64,000 nucleotides of DNA from the NCBI GenBank assembly GCA_016169945.1, contig JADLSH010000158.1, positions 1,771,001-1,835,000 on the forward strand, in the 5' to 3' direction. The position numbers and the translations under genes are program-made. The DNA is from Trachythela sp. YZ-2020. Its lineage: Eukaryota; Cnidaria; Anthozoa; Malacalcyonacea; Clavulariidae. Shown in pieces: positions 12,159 to 22,202 of the stretch (its first letter is position 1; each line of letters begins with the position of its first letter). Under the pieces are notes generated by a model that was given only the letters and a program-made list of their open reading frames with translations, did not search any database and was not told where the DNA came from.

Positions 12159-12587
12159 ATACCTTAGCTCATTTGGTATACCATTTTCTGGTAAACTTTG
12201 GATAACATCCCAATCAATTTCAATGTCTTTGAAAAATGGATTGTTTGTCTTCAACCATAATATAGCCTCCAAAACTCTGTTTCGACACACAGTGAAATCT
12301 CTGTGTGTCGTCAGCACCATGTCTTCCCATAATCATAACAGGCAAGTCAGCTACACGTGCGGCAACCTATTCAAGAAACTTTTAATATCTTGAGGTAAGT
12401 TTAGTACCCCTTTGTTTTGCGAGTTTTTCTGCGTGTGTGTATCTTTCGTTTTTGTCTTGCTGTTTCTTTTCTTTGCTATTCGGTAATTTTATATTTTAAA
12501 ATGCGGTTGTTTTGTATTTTTTATCGATATTTCTTCCTGAAATTGTATTTTGTATGAAAATATTTTTAAAAGTTTGCAAAAAAGGTT

Positions 12588-13644
12588 CTGGGGCCGGTTG
12601 TTCAAAAGCCGGTTAACTTAACCCTGGGTTAGCTAAGCAACTGAAATTGAACTATTCAGACATGAATTTGAGCATTTTAGAAAGTTCCAAGATGAAATAA
12701 TACTTGATCAAAACCGTTTATATAGACCAAACAAATGAGAAATAGAATATATAAAATTAAATTTGCTCATTATAAGCCATAAATTTTGGAATTTTAGGCA
12801 GTGCTTGAATAATTAAATTTGATAACAAAATTAGACTTATGGCAGCCAATCAAATGAAATTCCATTTTTTGGAAGTTGAAAAACAATTGTCAACGCATGG
12901 GTATTGCAGAAGATCCTAAGTCCTAACAAAACATGAAAATAGAAAAAAGAAGCCAAAGCAAAGTTGTTTTACAGCTTTCAAAAACAATGTTTGTTAGTAA
13001 TACACTGAGTCTGCAGGCATTAGATGTGCAAAAACTTGTGATGTTCAAGAATGGGAACTTGTAAATTAAAACTGCTGGCAACCAAATTGTTTGGCAAAAG
13101 AAAAAGGGTTCTGAGTAAATATATTTTTCGAACAAACCCGAAGGCATACAAACAGCAAGTTGTTTTTGGTGGCAATATTGAAAGATGGCATTTCAAAGCT
13201 TTCGTGAGGTAATTTTTACTTCGTTTTACTTCATTGTACAATATCATGTTTACAGCTTTATGCCAAACAGCAAACTATATCTTGAAAACCATTTTAATAG
13301 CTATAGGCGAAGTACTTCTATTGTAAAATTGGCTGAAGACCGACATAGTCTACATTATTAACTATGATGTCCATGCTTAGACCATGACAATCGAAATTGT
13401 TGTGTCTTTAATGCTCGTAAAATTTTACGCCAGCATGTATAGGTAAAGCAACTCAATGGGCTCATACAGGACGAATAAGAATCTCAATAATATTCAAAGA
13501 CTTAGAATTTACTAGCGAGGTGGGTTAAATTTAACCCACTGTTTAACCCTGGGTTACGGTTAATCTTTGAACAACGCAAACAAACCTAAGGTTAAAATTT
13601 AACCCTAGGTTAGTGTTAACCGGCTTTTGAACAACCGGCCCCTG
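12588..13644. mobile_element. MITE-like TIR element (12591-13641), likely 3-bp TSD CTG
   Basis: Left end GGGCCGGTTGTTCAAAAGCC and the inverted right end match for about 27 bp, followed by reiterated TTAACCCTGGGTTA motifs. CTG flanks both sides (12588-12590, 13642-13644). The interior has only short ORFs without recognisable domains. The 3-bp TSD and GGG-start TIR suggest a PIF/Harbinger-type element, though CTG is not the usual TWA. Confidence 0.8.
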
Positions 13645-13725
13645 ACGTATAAATATAAAAACAAAATATTTCTCATAGCCAATCATGATGTTGCTAGTTA
13701 CCAGTGTTCTCTCGGCTTGAACTCA

Positions 13726-13735
13726 CGCATGCGCA
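13726..13735. promoter_or_regulatory. NRF1-like palindromic element
   Basis: CGCATGCGCA lies 36 bp upstream of the ATG of the three-exon gene. NRF1 sites (YGCGCAYGCGCR) of this type are common in promoters of metazoan housekeeping genes. Assignment is by motif and position only. Confidence 0.5.
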
Positions 13736-13770
13736 TAACTTACAAAACCGTTGAGTCCCAACAAAAAAAA

Positions 13771-15648
13771 ATGGCAGACAACTTTGCATTCCATAATGTT
13801 TTCACATACCCAGGTGTAAATATCCGAGAGGAATTAGCACCCTCGCACGGTGCTTCGGGCCGGCTCTGGATGATTGCCACATCCAAGGCTTTTTTCCAAA
13901 GATTATTTGAACTGATTATTTGTGTTCTTTGTTGAAGATAATGCTGAACAGAGACGAGATGTCCATGATCAACAACTACAGGTACTTTACTACCTTGGTC
14001 TCAGTTTAGTTTGGAATGGCGTTGTAGCAGTCAGCTTGTAGATCCCTTGTCTTGTTTATATTTTGTTGGCAGGCATATTGGGCCACACCATTTAATATGC
14101 GCACCCCCCTCCTATTGAGGGGTCTGGATATCCAAGGGGAGAGGGAGGTCTTTCATCTTAATTTTTCCTAGGGGGAGCTTGTGGAATTTTTTGGGAAATT
14201 TAGGTGTTTTGAGATATCCAAGGGAGCAAGAACGATAATATCCTAAGGGGTATTTTAGATATCATATGGGGAAGCTTCCAAAAAAAACCACATCCAAGGG
14301 GGTTCCAAATTGTTTTTATACTAAGGGGGTGATGAAGGGACCCCTCAATAGGGGGGGGGTGTATATTAAATGGATGGCCCATTTCGAACAAACATTACAA
14401 TATATTTGTTACAATGCATACAAAAATATTAGTGTAAGGGCCTGTTTATATGATCCCAGCTAGGCGGGACGGGACAGTTGCCGAGATCCTGCTTGTAATA
14501 TAAACTCTATTGAGTGTTTATGATCCCGCTTCTATCCCACCTAGACAGGATCCTGGCGTCTGTTGCTGGGATCTCGCCTAGCCGGATCGAAAAATTCCCA
14601 TATAAACACTCAATCCCGGCCAGGCGGGATGAACTTTTCTTCTGAGCATGCGTAAATCCCTTTTCTACAAGAAAATATGATGTCAAGCACTTAACTGGCT
14701 TCATCCCAGCAATGTATTTTGCCCATATAAACACACCATCCCGCCTAGGCGAGTTTCCTGGCTAGCCGGGATGAAAACATCCCATCCCACGTAGACGGGA
14801 TCATATAAACAGGCCCTAAGTATGTATATACCAGACTGGAAAATCAGGCAGTGCAAAAGCTATTGAATCCAAGGGTAGGGGTGCAAAAGCTATTGAATCC
14901 AAGGGTAGGGGTGCAAAAGCTATTGAATCCAAGGGTAGGGGTGCAAAACCTGGCCAAGAGGCGGACTCAAGGGCGGCCAGGGGTGCAAAAATGTACCCAT
15001 TTTAGAAGACATCCAGGGGTGCAAATGGTTGTCCCCCAGGGCGGCATTGCAAAAAGTCAGCATTACCTGACTTTCCGGTCTGGTGTATATATAAATACCA
15101 GGAATTGTAAACAAGGCTTTCATTATTGGCATTTGGTACTTTTTTTAAATGTTTATTGGTTAAAAATCTATAAATATGAAACAAAACATTTTCAACATTG
15201 ATACTATTATCGTATATTGGTAAATTAATTACATGAAATTGGAGATATCTTTATAAGATTCCAATGTTTTCATCGTCATTTTAGAGTATGATCCTCACGG
15301 AGGTACACACAAACAGATTATGATTTCCTCTTGCAAAACCAATTAAATACTTATAGTTCATAATTGCTTTACCACTGTGCACAGCAAAATAATGCTTGTG
15401 TATCCAAAGCTAACTTTTGCTGGGGCAAAGCTGTTCATCCCCTCAGAAAGATTGTTGCCTTTTTGTGTAATATTTTATACAGTAACTACATATTGCACTC
15501 TCATTCATAGAATTTGGTGCAAAACCTTGTTGATGTAGATATCCTTAGCAAACGTGCCCTTGAACTCCTCAGGAAACAACCTGCAGTCTTTGCAGATCTT
15601 ACAAATGAGGAAATGGTGGAACATATTCAACTTGAGCAGAGCGAGTAA
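13771..15648 (+). CDS. Small three-exon gene, 74-residue unidentified protein, candidate host gene
   Basis: Exon 1 is 13771-13813 (ATG after an A-run, encodes MADNFAFHNVFTYP plus one base; donor GTGTAA). Exon 2 is 13938-13981 (acceptor TTCTTTGTTGAAG, encodes DNAEQRRDVHDQQLQ; donor GTACTT). Exon 3 is 15511-15648 (acceptor CTCTCATTCATAG, starts NLVQNLVDVDILSKRALELL, ends EHIQLEQSE and TAA). The phases fit (1 then 0) and no stop interrupts. The product is acidic, helical-looking and soluble, with no signal peptide or membrane segment. I do not recognise the family. It is the only unit here without transposon resemblance. It lies between MITEs, and three more MITEs occupy intron 2. An NRF1-like site lies just upstream and an AATAAA is at 16302. 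Splicing is inferred from sequence only. Confidence 0.65.
14077..14383. mobile_element. 301-bp MITE (14080-14380), TSD ATT, in intron 2
   Basis: The end GGGCCAYMCCATTTAATATR is present in inverted orientation at both ends, followed by C-runs and TATTGAGGGGTC. ATT flanks both sides. The interior is built of short ATATCCAAGGGG-type reiterations. Confidence 0.85.
14435..14819. mobile_element. PIF/Harbinger-type MITE (14438-14816), TSD TAA, in intron 2
   Basis: TIR GGGCCTGTTTATATGATCCC at both ends, flanked by TAA. The interior is a series of CCCGGCTAGGCGGGAT-like palindromes. A TAA TSD and GGG/GGC termini are characteristic of Harbinger MITEs. Confidence 0.9.
14831..15083. mobile_element. Short TIR element with internal minisatellite, flanked by TATA, in intron 2
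   Basis: Left CCAGACTGGAAAATCAGG and right inverted CCAGACCGGAAAGTCAGG define the ends; both are flanked by TATA-rich sequence. Most of the interior is the 30-bp tandem array and GGGGTGCAAAA-type reiterations. Confidence 0.75.
14851..14940. repeat. 30-bp tandem repeat, three perfect copies
   Basis: Units at 14851, 14881 and 14911 are identical. The shorter motif GGGGTGCAAA continues after the array. Confidence 0.95.
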
Positions 15649-16862
15649 TGGACCTCTTTTGAAACAACAAGAACTTTAGACGTACAGACAATATGTATTA
15701 TGGCAACATGGCCATTTAGGTAGAGTCTCAGATTTATCCCAAGTTGTTGTATCTTGGCAATTATGTCATGATGCACTTCAGTTCACCAAATGATACATAT
15801 ATACAGTATATACTGGATTCTATCCCATAGATGGATTTTCATATTTATTACTAGGGGGGGTGCCAGAAATTTTAGGGGGGTAGCTTGTGAGGTAACACAA
15901 GGCGTCACCAAACGTTGTGCTGCAGGGCTCAGCCCCCAGTGAGGTCCAGGGGTGGAGCCGCTGGTGAGAGGCTAGAAAGCAAAGCACTCCCAGGTTTTAG
16001 AAGTTGTCAAGTCAATGAATTTGGCAGGTCCTTCGAGAGAGTTAAATGACCCTGTAAACCCCCATAGGGTTGTATAGGGTTGCATGTTAAACTATTTATT
16101 ATGGAAAAATTGGGGGGGGGTTTGAAAAATTGGAGCGGTGAACGTTTCATTTGGGGGGTGAAAACAAATCCCCAGAAAATCTGTCTTATGTTCTATCCTA
16201 CTAAGTTGTAACACTTATGTAACTATGTAGAACAATTATGTAGACTATTTGTTGTATGTGTGCTTTTTCAGCTTGGGTATCAAAAGAGTTAAATTTGTTT
16301 GAATAAAATTTGCTTTTATTGGCTTTATTCTATTCTAAGTTGAAATTTTAGGGGGACTCCATAGAGCAAATTTAAATAAATCTGTGTTCATCTCATCTAG
16401 CCAGCCATACACTTTTTAATATATAGATCACATTTCACATAGCTAACCAAGATCCAAATTATTAATTTGATTTATTGAATAAATAGACGTCCAAACTAGA
16501 ATCATTATGTACTGAGTACAAGCAGATTCTGGTGCAATGCAAAGCAACAACAGTTGCATGCAAATGTATTAATTCCTCTAAAAAGTAATGCTGCCAATGT
16601 CATTTTCAATGGTTTCCAAGGTGTTTTGTGTTTTATTACATGCTTTATTTCAATGCTGGGCGAGTCATTACAAATAACCTTGGCAATGACAAAATTTGAA
16701 CAACTCTTTCAAAACAGTCTTGCCAACCAGAATCTTCTGTAACTCACTGTAAGCATGCTTATCAGATGCATTTGTGGAAATGACACAGATGACAGGTATA
16801 TTTACTTTATAATATTACAAAGTGTAGTCCTAGAAATGTGATATAATCCCAACCTCTGGGTG
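15649..16862. other. 3' flank of the small gene
   Basis: Non-coding. G-run-rich stretches occur at 15850-16160 (for example TTTTAGGGGGG). AATAAA at 16302-16307 could serve as the polyadenylation signal of the three-exon gene. Short ORFs have no recognisable content. Confidence 0.4.
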
Positions 16863-17219
16863 ATTGGACCACAGGCGGCCCAATTTCAGGGTGAAGGATC
16901 AGGAGTTGCGGGTTTTTAATGGCTAGTTTATAAACAAATTTTATACTCAACCGAAACATTCTTAAATTAGTCAAATAACTACACTTTAACAATAAAATAT
17001 AGTTGACATGATAGTATAATGCCTTTACATTCTTTTAATTACTCCATGAGCTCATTTAGAGCGGTTTATGCAACCTTTTCTGTGGCCTATATGTTGTGTC
17101 AAATTGTGGGTTGCTCATCATATGTATATAAAAGGTAAAGGCTAATTACTCGCAGCCCGACCTCATCACCTTCAAAATCAAATATCTCCGCTCAAAAAAA
17201 ACAACTAGTAAACTATACT

Positions 17220-17277
17220 GGGGTGGGACAGCAGTCAAATTGACGAGTAGCGATGAATTTGACTGCTGTCCCACCCC
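17220..17277. repeat. Perfect 22-bp inverted repeat, 14-nt loop
   Basis: 17220-17241 and 17256-17277 are exact reverse complements (GGGGTGGGACAGCAGTC...). It sits in the spacer of the fold-back element. Confidence 0.9.
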
Positions 17278-17738
17278 GCGTAAGACGGTATTGTTTACCA
17301 GTTGTTTACGTCACGTCCACGATCATGCCCGAACAGTTCGAAGTATTATGAACATAGCCGAAATGGAGATATATTTTGGGTCTGTTCGTAGCTAGATTTG
17401 CCCGAGTTATGATCAAACCATATTCGTTAGAAAGAGAAACCTTTGTGAAAAGATTTTATTAAATTTGACTTTGAAGGCGATGCGGTCGGGCCGCGAGTAA
17501 TTAGCCTTTATCTTTAAAATACATATGGATGAGCAACTCACAAGTTCACACAACATATAGGCCACAGAAAAGGTTGCATAAACCACTCTAAATGAGCTCA
17601 TGGAGTAATTCAAAAAATGTAAAGGCATTATACTATCATGTCAACTATATTTTATTGTTAAAGTGTAGTTATTTGACTAATTTAAGAATGTTTTAGAATA
17701 GTTTTGGTTGAGTATAAAATTTGTTTATAAACTAGTCG

Positions 17739-18706
17739 TTAACTCTTTCTAAACGGTAGCGTCGAATATCATCCGCCAACGCATGATTTTGAGCGCTTGT
17801 ATCTTTGGCGCCCCTCACCCAAAACGGACGAAAATACCACCAATCGATCACCAATCGATTCAGCAAACACACCTGTTCTTGACTAATGCCAAACAAATCG
17901 CTAAAAACATTGTTTTACAGATCTCCGTGAGTTTTAACACCTTTGTAATCTGATATTTATTATATCGTAAACTAATTATATATTCAGTACCTTTGGTCGA
18001 TTATAACTTCTGTTTTAAAATCCGTGTGATCTTCGCTAATACACCGTTTTATAGAGCTTTAAAAACGGTACATACTGACCAACTTGCAAAGAAACACAAT
18101 AAAAATTGACAAAGTTACGGCGAAATTTGAAATGTAGCGTACGGGTCAAACAGGAATTTCAGACAAAAACAACCGGAAAAGGCCCAAACACAAACAAAGA
18201 CTGTTGCTATGGTTTTTTAAGTGGCCGGAATGAATTCCCCAGGGTACAATACCCTATATAAGATATTTTTGTCGGGACTGAAGCACGTGGGCAAACCATA
18301 TATAGTCAAACTACGGCAAGCGCGTGCATGTTGGAAATTCAAAATAAATATTTCTAAAAGCCGTATCGAAGGCACGTTTTACAGCCGAAAGAAACAGATA
18401 AAAAGTTAAATTTCGATCATTAGAAGTCTTTCAAGATATTAAAGATATTAAAAGATATTAAAGATTGTTTGAGTTGAACTGAAGTATGACTGGAGGTATG
18501 TTTGGGATTAAACGTTTAGTATTTTTGATTCTGTAATGTTTAGTCGGCAAAATAGCCCACTGTTAAAAAGCTTATTTTGTAAGGATTCCAATGGTGTTAA
18601 TTTCATTGCCAGGGGGTAAATATTTTGCAAAGGAGATCGTACTCAAAGTGCTCTTGCGACAACTTGCGACAACATAACTAAAATGCGACCGACCAGAAAG
18701 AGTTAA
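17739..18706. mobile_element. piggyBac-type MITE, 968 bp, TTAA TSD
   Basis: TTAA at 17739-17742 and 18703-18706. Left end CTCTTTCTAAACGGTAGCG; right end inverted CTCTTTCTGGTCGGTCGC. The same two ends, in swapped orientation, bound the full piggyBac at 25909-28378 (CTCTTTCTAAACGGCACCG and CTCTTTCTGGTCAGTCGC). It carries dispersed-repeat copy B and no transposase. It is probably mobilised by that piggyBac family. Confidence 0.9.
17930..18126. repeat. Dispersed repeat, copy B (see 4719-4915)
   Basis: Nearly identical to 4719-4915, in the same orientation. Here it is internal to the piggyBac-type MITE. Confidence 0.85.
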
Positions 18707-18760
18707 AAACCCACAACTCCTGATCATTCACCCTGAAATTGGGCCGCCTGTGATCGGACC

Positions 18761-19433
18761 TGGCACACTCAGGTATTTTGGTAATCAACTCCAGAAGGTA
18801 CAGTATGTGTATTCTTTTGGTTGTAATTACACCACGAGGTCTCCACAGTCCACACCTTCGTTTGTGTGCTATACTAAAAATTCATTTATAGTACATTATG
18901 TTGATTTAGTACAAAAGAGAACACCTAAGCTACAGTGTATGTAATTTAACCCAGGTGATCAAAGTAGAGTATTAACCCTGCTGGAAAGCTATGTTTTTGT
19001 TTACACAATCCATGTCTACTTGCTACTATTCATATCAGTAGAGTGACTCTACTTCACATAAAACACTTCATACTTTTGAAGTGCTTAGGCCTTAGTGGGG
19101 TAAGCCTACTACCAGGACAACCTTTTTTCATGTATAAATGGGCCCATAAAATTGTATAACCAAATTGTACCTAAACCCAGAACACAGACATCACTCTGTA
19201 TTTCTGTTTACTGTGTTTTGATTTTATACGAGCATGATATCAAGATATATTTAGTCTTATCACAAGTGTCAAATAGATAAACTATTCTTAAAACTTACTC
19301 GGAGGAACAGCATGTGTTGTTGTTGAAGGAAACAAAGTAACAAACACAGATGTTGAGGTGATCGAATTTCCCCTTGTGACTGTCAGTCTTGAGTGTTGCG
19401 TACATCGGTTTAAACACAAACGTTGCCAAAAGA
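18761..19433. other. Non-coding stretch
   Basis: No gene, repeat boundary or recognisable domain seen. Confidence 0.4.
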
Positions 19434-19790
19434 AACCACATCAGTGGCGTGCTGGCAGGGGGGGCCGGGGGGCCATGGCCCCCCCAGCGAAGATTTTGTA
19501 GGGGGCGCCAAAACATAAATGGGGCGCCGAAATTGGCACAAAGAATAGAAAAAAGTACATTTTTTGTAGGAACAAACGTATTTATTGGTTAAATAGTAAT
19601 ATAAGAACGTTAGTAGGCCGGGAAATTTTTTTAAACAAGCACATCGTTTCCCCCCCCCCCCCCCGTCGACACATAAAAAAAATTATTTATCGCATCTAAG
19701 AGGCTCAACTATACACATATTACAAGGGGGCGCCAAATTTCCAGTTGGCCTCCCTTGGTGAACACAAGCCAGCACGCCACTGAACCACAT
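19434..19790. mobile_element. hAT-type MITE (19442-19782), TSD AACCACAT
   Basis: AACCACAT is duplicated at 19434-19441 and 19783-19790. TIR CAGTGGCGTGCTGGC at both ends. An 8-bp TSD and a CAGTGGCG start are typical of hAT MITEs. The interior has GGGGGCGCCAAA motifs near both ends and a C15-like homopolymer. Confidence 0.95.
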
Positions 19791-19919
19791 CTCTTTTTAT
19801 AACAACCATTTAATTTGTGACATCTCGCATATAAAAATTCACAAAATATGATTTATATTATAGTACCTTGTTTCTTTCTTAGAGTTGTAGTAGTTGTGCA
19901 ACAAAATTTTTTTCTATCA

Positions 19920-20150
19920 ATTTTTCCTTGACAAGTTAACGACACAGGTGTTAATGTTCATAGTGGCAATGGCCGCTCGACTAGATCGAAAATAAGTGGT
20001 GTCTGTGCATTTCCTTGTCAAGTTTTCCTTGTCAGCCGTACACACGAACAATTTCCTTGTTCAAAAGCTGGCTCCTTGTCAAGCAAGGCTCCTTGTCAAG
20101 GAAAACTTATCAAGGAAAATTTGTCAAGGAAAACTTGCTCATCTGTACGG
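19920..20150. repeat. TTCCTTGTCAAG-type reiterated palindromic motif
   Basis: The motif (T)TTCCTTGTCAAG and its reverse complement CTTGACAAGGAAA occur about ten times, so the segment can fold back. It is likely a MITE; its precise ends were not determined. Confidence 0.6.
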
Positions 20151-20547
20151 GGCTTTAGGGTCAGGGTTTAACTATGGTTTAACCCAGCATTTCCTGTAGT
20201 CTATATGGCATGTACGCAATGTAATTCGAGAAAAATAACCAAAATACAATAAATCCCAATTTTTTGACTCATAACTCATTGACTCATTAGACTCATTTAA
20301 ACATTAATCTCGTGGTTTTGGGATTGTCTTCAGTTTAATATATACGAAATCTTATAAACTATCGTGCTGATATAAACTATAACGGCATGACTGTGCCTTG
20401 TTGCTATATAAAATGCACACATGTGGTACAAATTGACCAATAAGAACGCGAGGTTATTGAATATTAACATAATTTATTATATAGAGTTTTATGCCACTGA
20501 GAAAAATCGTATTTAAACACAAGTAAAAATACGATATTTTTATAGAA

Positions 20548-20648
20548 ATATGGAATTTATTTATTGTGTTGAAGAGAATATTGCTCACTCGTTCGCTACG
20601 CTTGCTCGTGAGCAATATTCTCTTAAACACTCAAAATAAATTCCATAT
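20548..20648. repeat. Composite hairpin around a TCGTTCGCTACGCTTGCTC loop
   Basis: Inner arms 20572-20588 and 20608-20624 (AAGAGAATATTGCTCAC) are perfect. Outer arms 20548-20560 and 20636-20648 (ATATGGAATTTAT) are perfect as well. Confidence 0.85.
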
Positions 20649-20655
20649 TTCCGCG

Positions 20656-21495
20656 CAACTGTGTAATATTGAAGACATATGCACCAAGGCCAATAAAACC
20701 CTTGGTCTAATTAAGCGGGTGTGTGGTAGAGATGTTGTGGATGCCAACACGCGTAAGCTTCTCTATTGTGCTGTTGTACGACCTAAGCTTGAGTACCCGT
20801 CGTGTGTGTGGTCACCTTACTCGGCTAAACAACACAAATTATTAGACAAATTATTACAAATTCTGCGTTCAACGCAGAGAAACGAAATTCATTCTGAACT
20901 ACCCTCCTTGTGATGTTACCTACAGAGACAGACTAATATCTTTAAACATTCTCCCACTTTAACACAGGCGTGAACTTTATGACCTAACACTATTACACAA
21001 AATCAGAAACAACCTTCTTAATGTCACCTTTAACCAATACCTTACACCTACAACTAACCCCTATTCCACATGCAATTTCGACCGTAACAACTATAACAGA
21101 ATCGTCTCAAATAATGAAGAGTTTTTCCAACACTCCTATTTCCCACGCACTGTCATCCTCTGGAACAATCTGCCACCGAACATCAAAGCCACCCATTCCC
21201 TACAGATACACTCTTATTACAAAGTCAAACTGTCTACCTACATACCACCATAGATAATTATACTCTAAAATTGTTGTACAGTAGTATCCTATATTTTAAG
21301 TTGTACTCTGTGTTATGTTCGTGCACGTTTGTCTTCTTAGTTCTCATATATCCATTAATTGTTAAGGGGTCGAATATCAATTGGAATTTAGTTTCCGTTT
21401 TCTTCTCCTGTCACAATGTTTCTAGTTATTGTTATTGTAATAATTCTATGTAAATGTATATCTCTTATGTGTGTGACAAATGAATAAATAAATAT
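20656..21495 (+). pseudogene. 5'-truncated LINE (CR1/L2/Jockey-like) 3' fragment
   Basis: The frame reads LCNIEDICTKANKTLGLIKR, VVRPKLEYPSCVWSPYSAKQ, then shifts into NYPPCDVTYRDRLISLNILPL and, after a stop, RRELYDLTLLHKIRNN, NFDRNNYNRIVSNN and TVILWNNLPPNIKATHSLQI to a stop near 21253. These are the conserved C-terminal blocks after the reverse transcriptase domain of non-LTR retrotransposons. The RT core is missing. The 3' tail runs to an (AATAAA)-rich end at about 21495. Confidence 0.85.
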
Positions 21496-21502
21496 TCTCT
21501 AT

Positions 21503-21570
21503 ATAACATCATATAACATCATATAACATCATACACACCATCATATAACATGATACACCATCATATAGAT
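21503..21570. repeat. ATCATATAAC microsatellite
   Basis: Repeats of (C)ATCATATAA directly follow the LINE tail. The inverse unit GATGTTATATGAT occurs at 22123-22195 and 42090-42215. Confidence 0.85.
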
Positions 21571-21973
21571 AATCCTTTATTTCCTCCATTATTGAAGATT
21601 CCCTGTAATCAGGGCTAGAATATACTAATATGTGAGGAGGCATAGGAAAATGGAGCTATAGGACCCAGGGGGCATAGTAGGCTGGCTTCATTGTACTCTC
21701 TAAGCTTCTCCTCAACATTTCAACCTTTATGTGGTTGATTGTTGTTTGCGTCTGGCTACCACATGCCCAATATGTACCAACTGGTCCAATGCAGAATGAG
21801 TGTAAATTAGTTGCTCTAAGACAGTGTTTCTGCATAATATTGATTAATTCTTGCTTACCACCAAATAAAGATTACCACTTGAAATCCCAAAATAATAATC
21901 ATACCTTGATTACATGCCTGGTTAATGAAGTCTTCCAGTAAAACGATGTTTTTCCGAAAATCTTCTATTGCAG

Positions 21974-22084
21974 GACTTCATGGCGGAAGATATCTCCAAC
22001 AATGAACAAACATGTTTTGTCCGGAATCGTGACCTTTATGGCAACTATCCGATCATTACTAAAATGCTCGAGTTGCTCAACTGA
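21974..22084 (+). other. Exon-like segment, unidentified
   Basis: Preceded by an acceptor (TCTTCTATTGCAG, ending at 21973), it encodes DFMAEDISNNEQTCFVRN then DLYGNYPIITKMLELLN and a stop. It looks like a terminal coding exon but matches nothing I know and has no partner exon identified. Confidence 0.25.
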
Positions 22085-22122
22085 GTTGTCCAGACTTCAA
22101 CGCCACAATATTCCTATGCCAC

Positions 22123-22195
22123 TGTTATATGATGCTATATATGATGCTATATATAATGCTATATATGATGCTATATGATGTTATATGATATTATT
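22123..22195. repeat. ATGATGCTATAT microsatellite
   Basis: Imperfect repeats of GATGCTATATAT, inverse to the array at 21503-21570. Confidence 0.85.
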
Positions 22196-22202
22196 TAAGG
22201 AT

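Larger units (their letters stand above)
8939..12420 (-). pseudogene. Helitron-like Rep/helicase gene, N-terminal and Rep region, interrupted by a TIR element
   Basis: Minus-strand order: SLPQDIKSFLNRLP/VADLPVMIM (12330-12400, two frameshifts); FTVCRNRVLEAILWLKTNNP (12250-12310); the insertion (10841-12150); IPMRQRQRK; PTLFPYGKGDPT; HGITLTGAFKHLMKFAEK; FASHPRFPYWALNMKQ (about 10380-10560, shifted frame); ENETSRHKMSQDSFDFLFQ up to a GTAAGA donor at 10215. The acceptor lies at 9536, then YVDWLVTTVNKDLPDEHW, NTVERHTICSPAYCLRKK, CRFGFPKPLQD, NSHTRVMLENW, ACARYMGKYATKGEP and AAQETAHMLLSQ (to 8941). This is the Helitron_like_N plus Rep arrangement of Helitron-type proteins. Intron 9536-10215 (680 bp) splices in frame (LLI-R-YVDW). 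An in-frame TAA follows the DWPSTEDTVVN segment, and several frameshifts exist. The PIF1 part is absent here; a fragment lies at 2669-3245 on the same strand. Confidence 0.8.
16863..18760. mobile_element. Long fold-back TIR element (16871-18752), probable 8-bp TSD ATYGGACC
   Basis: The left arm (16871 to about 17190) and right arm (about 17460-17738 continuing at 18707-18752) are long inverted repeats starting ACAGGCGGCCCAATTTCAGG. The flanks are ATTGGACC (16863-16870) and ATCGGACC (18753-18760), a 7/8 match. The right arm is split by the piggyBac-type MITE at 17739-18706; across that insertion the arm resumes exactly where the left arm predicts. The arms total over 300 bp with a 270-bp spacer. 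No transposase is seen. The 8-bp TSD suggests a hAT-related fold-back element. Confidence 0.85.

Noticed and set aside
14851..15201. 116-residue ORF with NPRVGVQKLL repeats
   Set aside because: It is produced by the 30-bp tandem repeat within a MITE.
15830..16200. Additional MITE in the 3' flank of the small gene
   Set aside because: GGATTCTATCCC and its loose inverse GGATAGAACATAAGAC are too imperfect, and no TSD was found.
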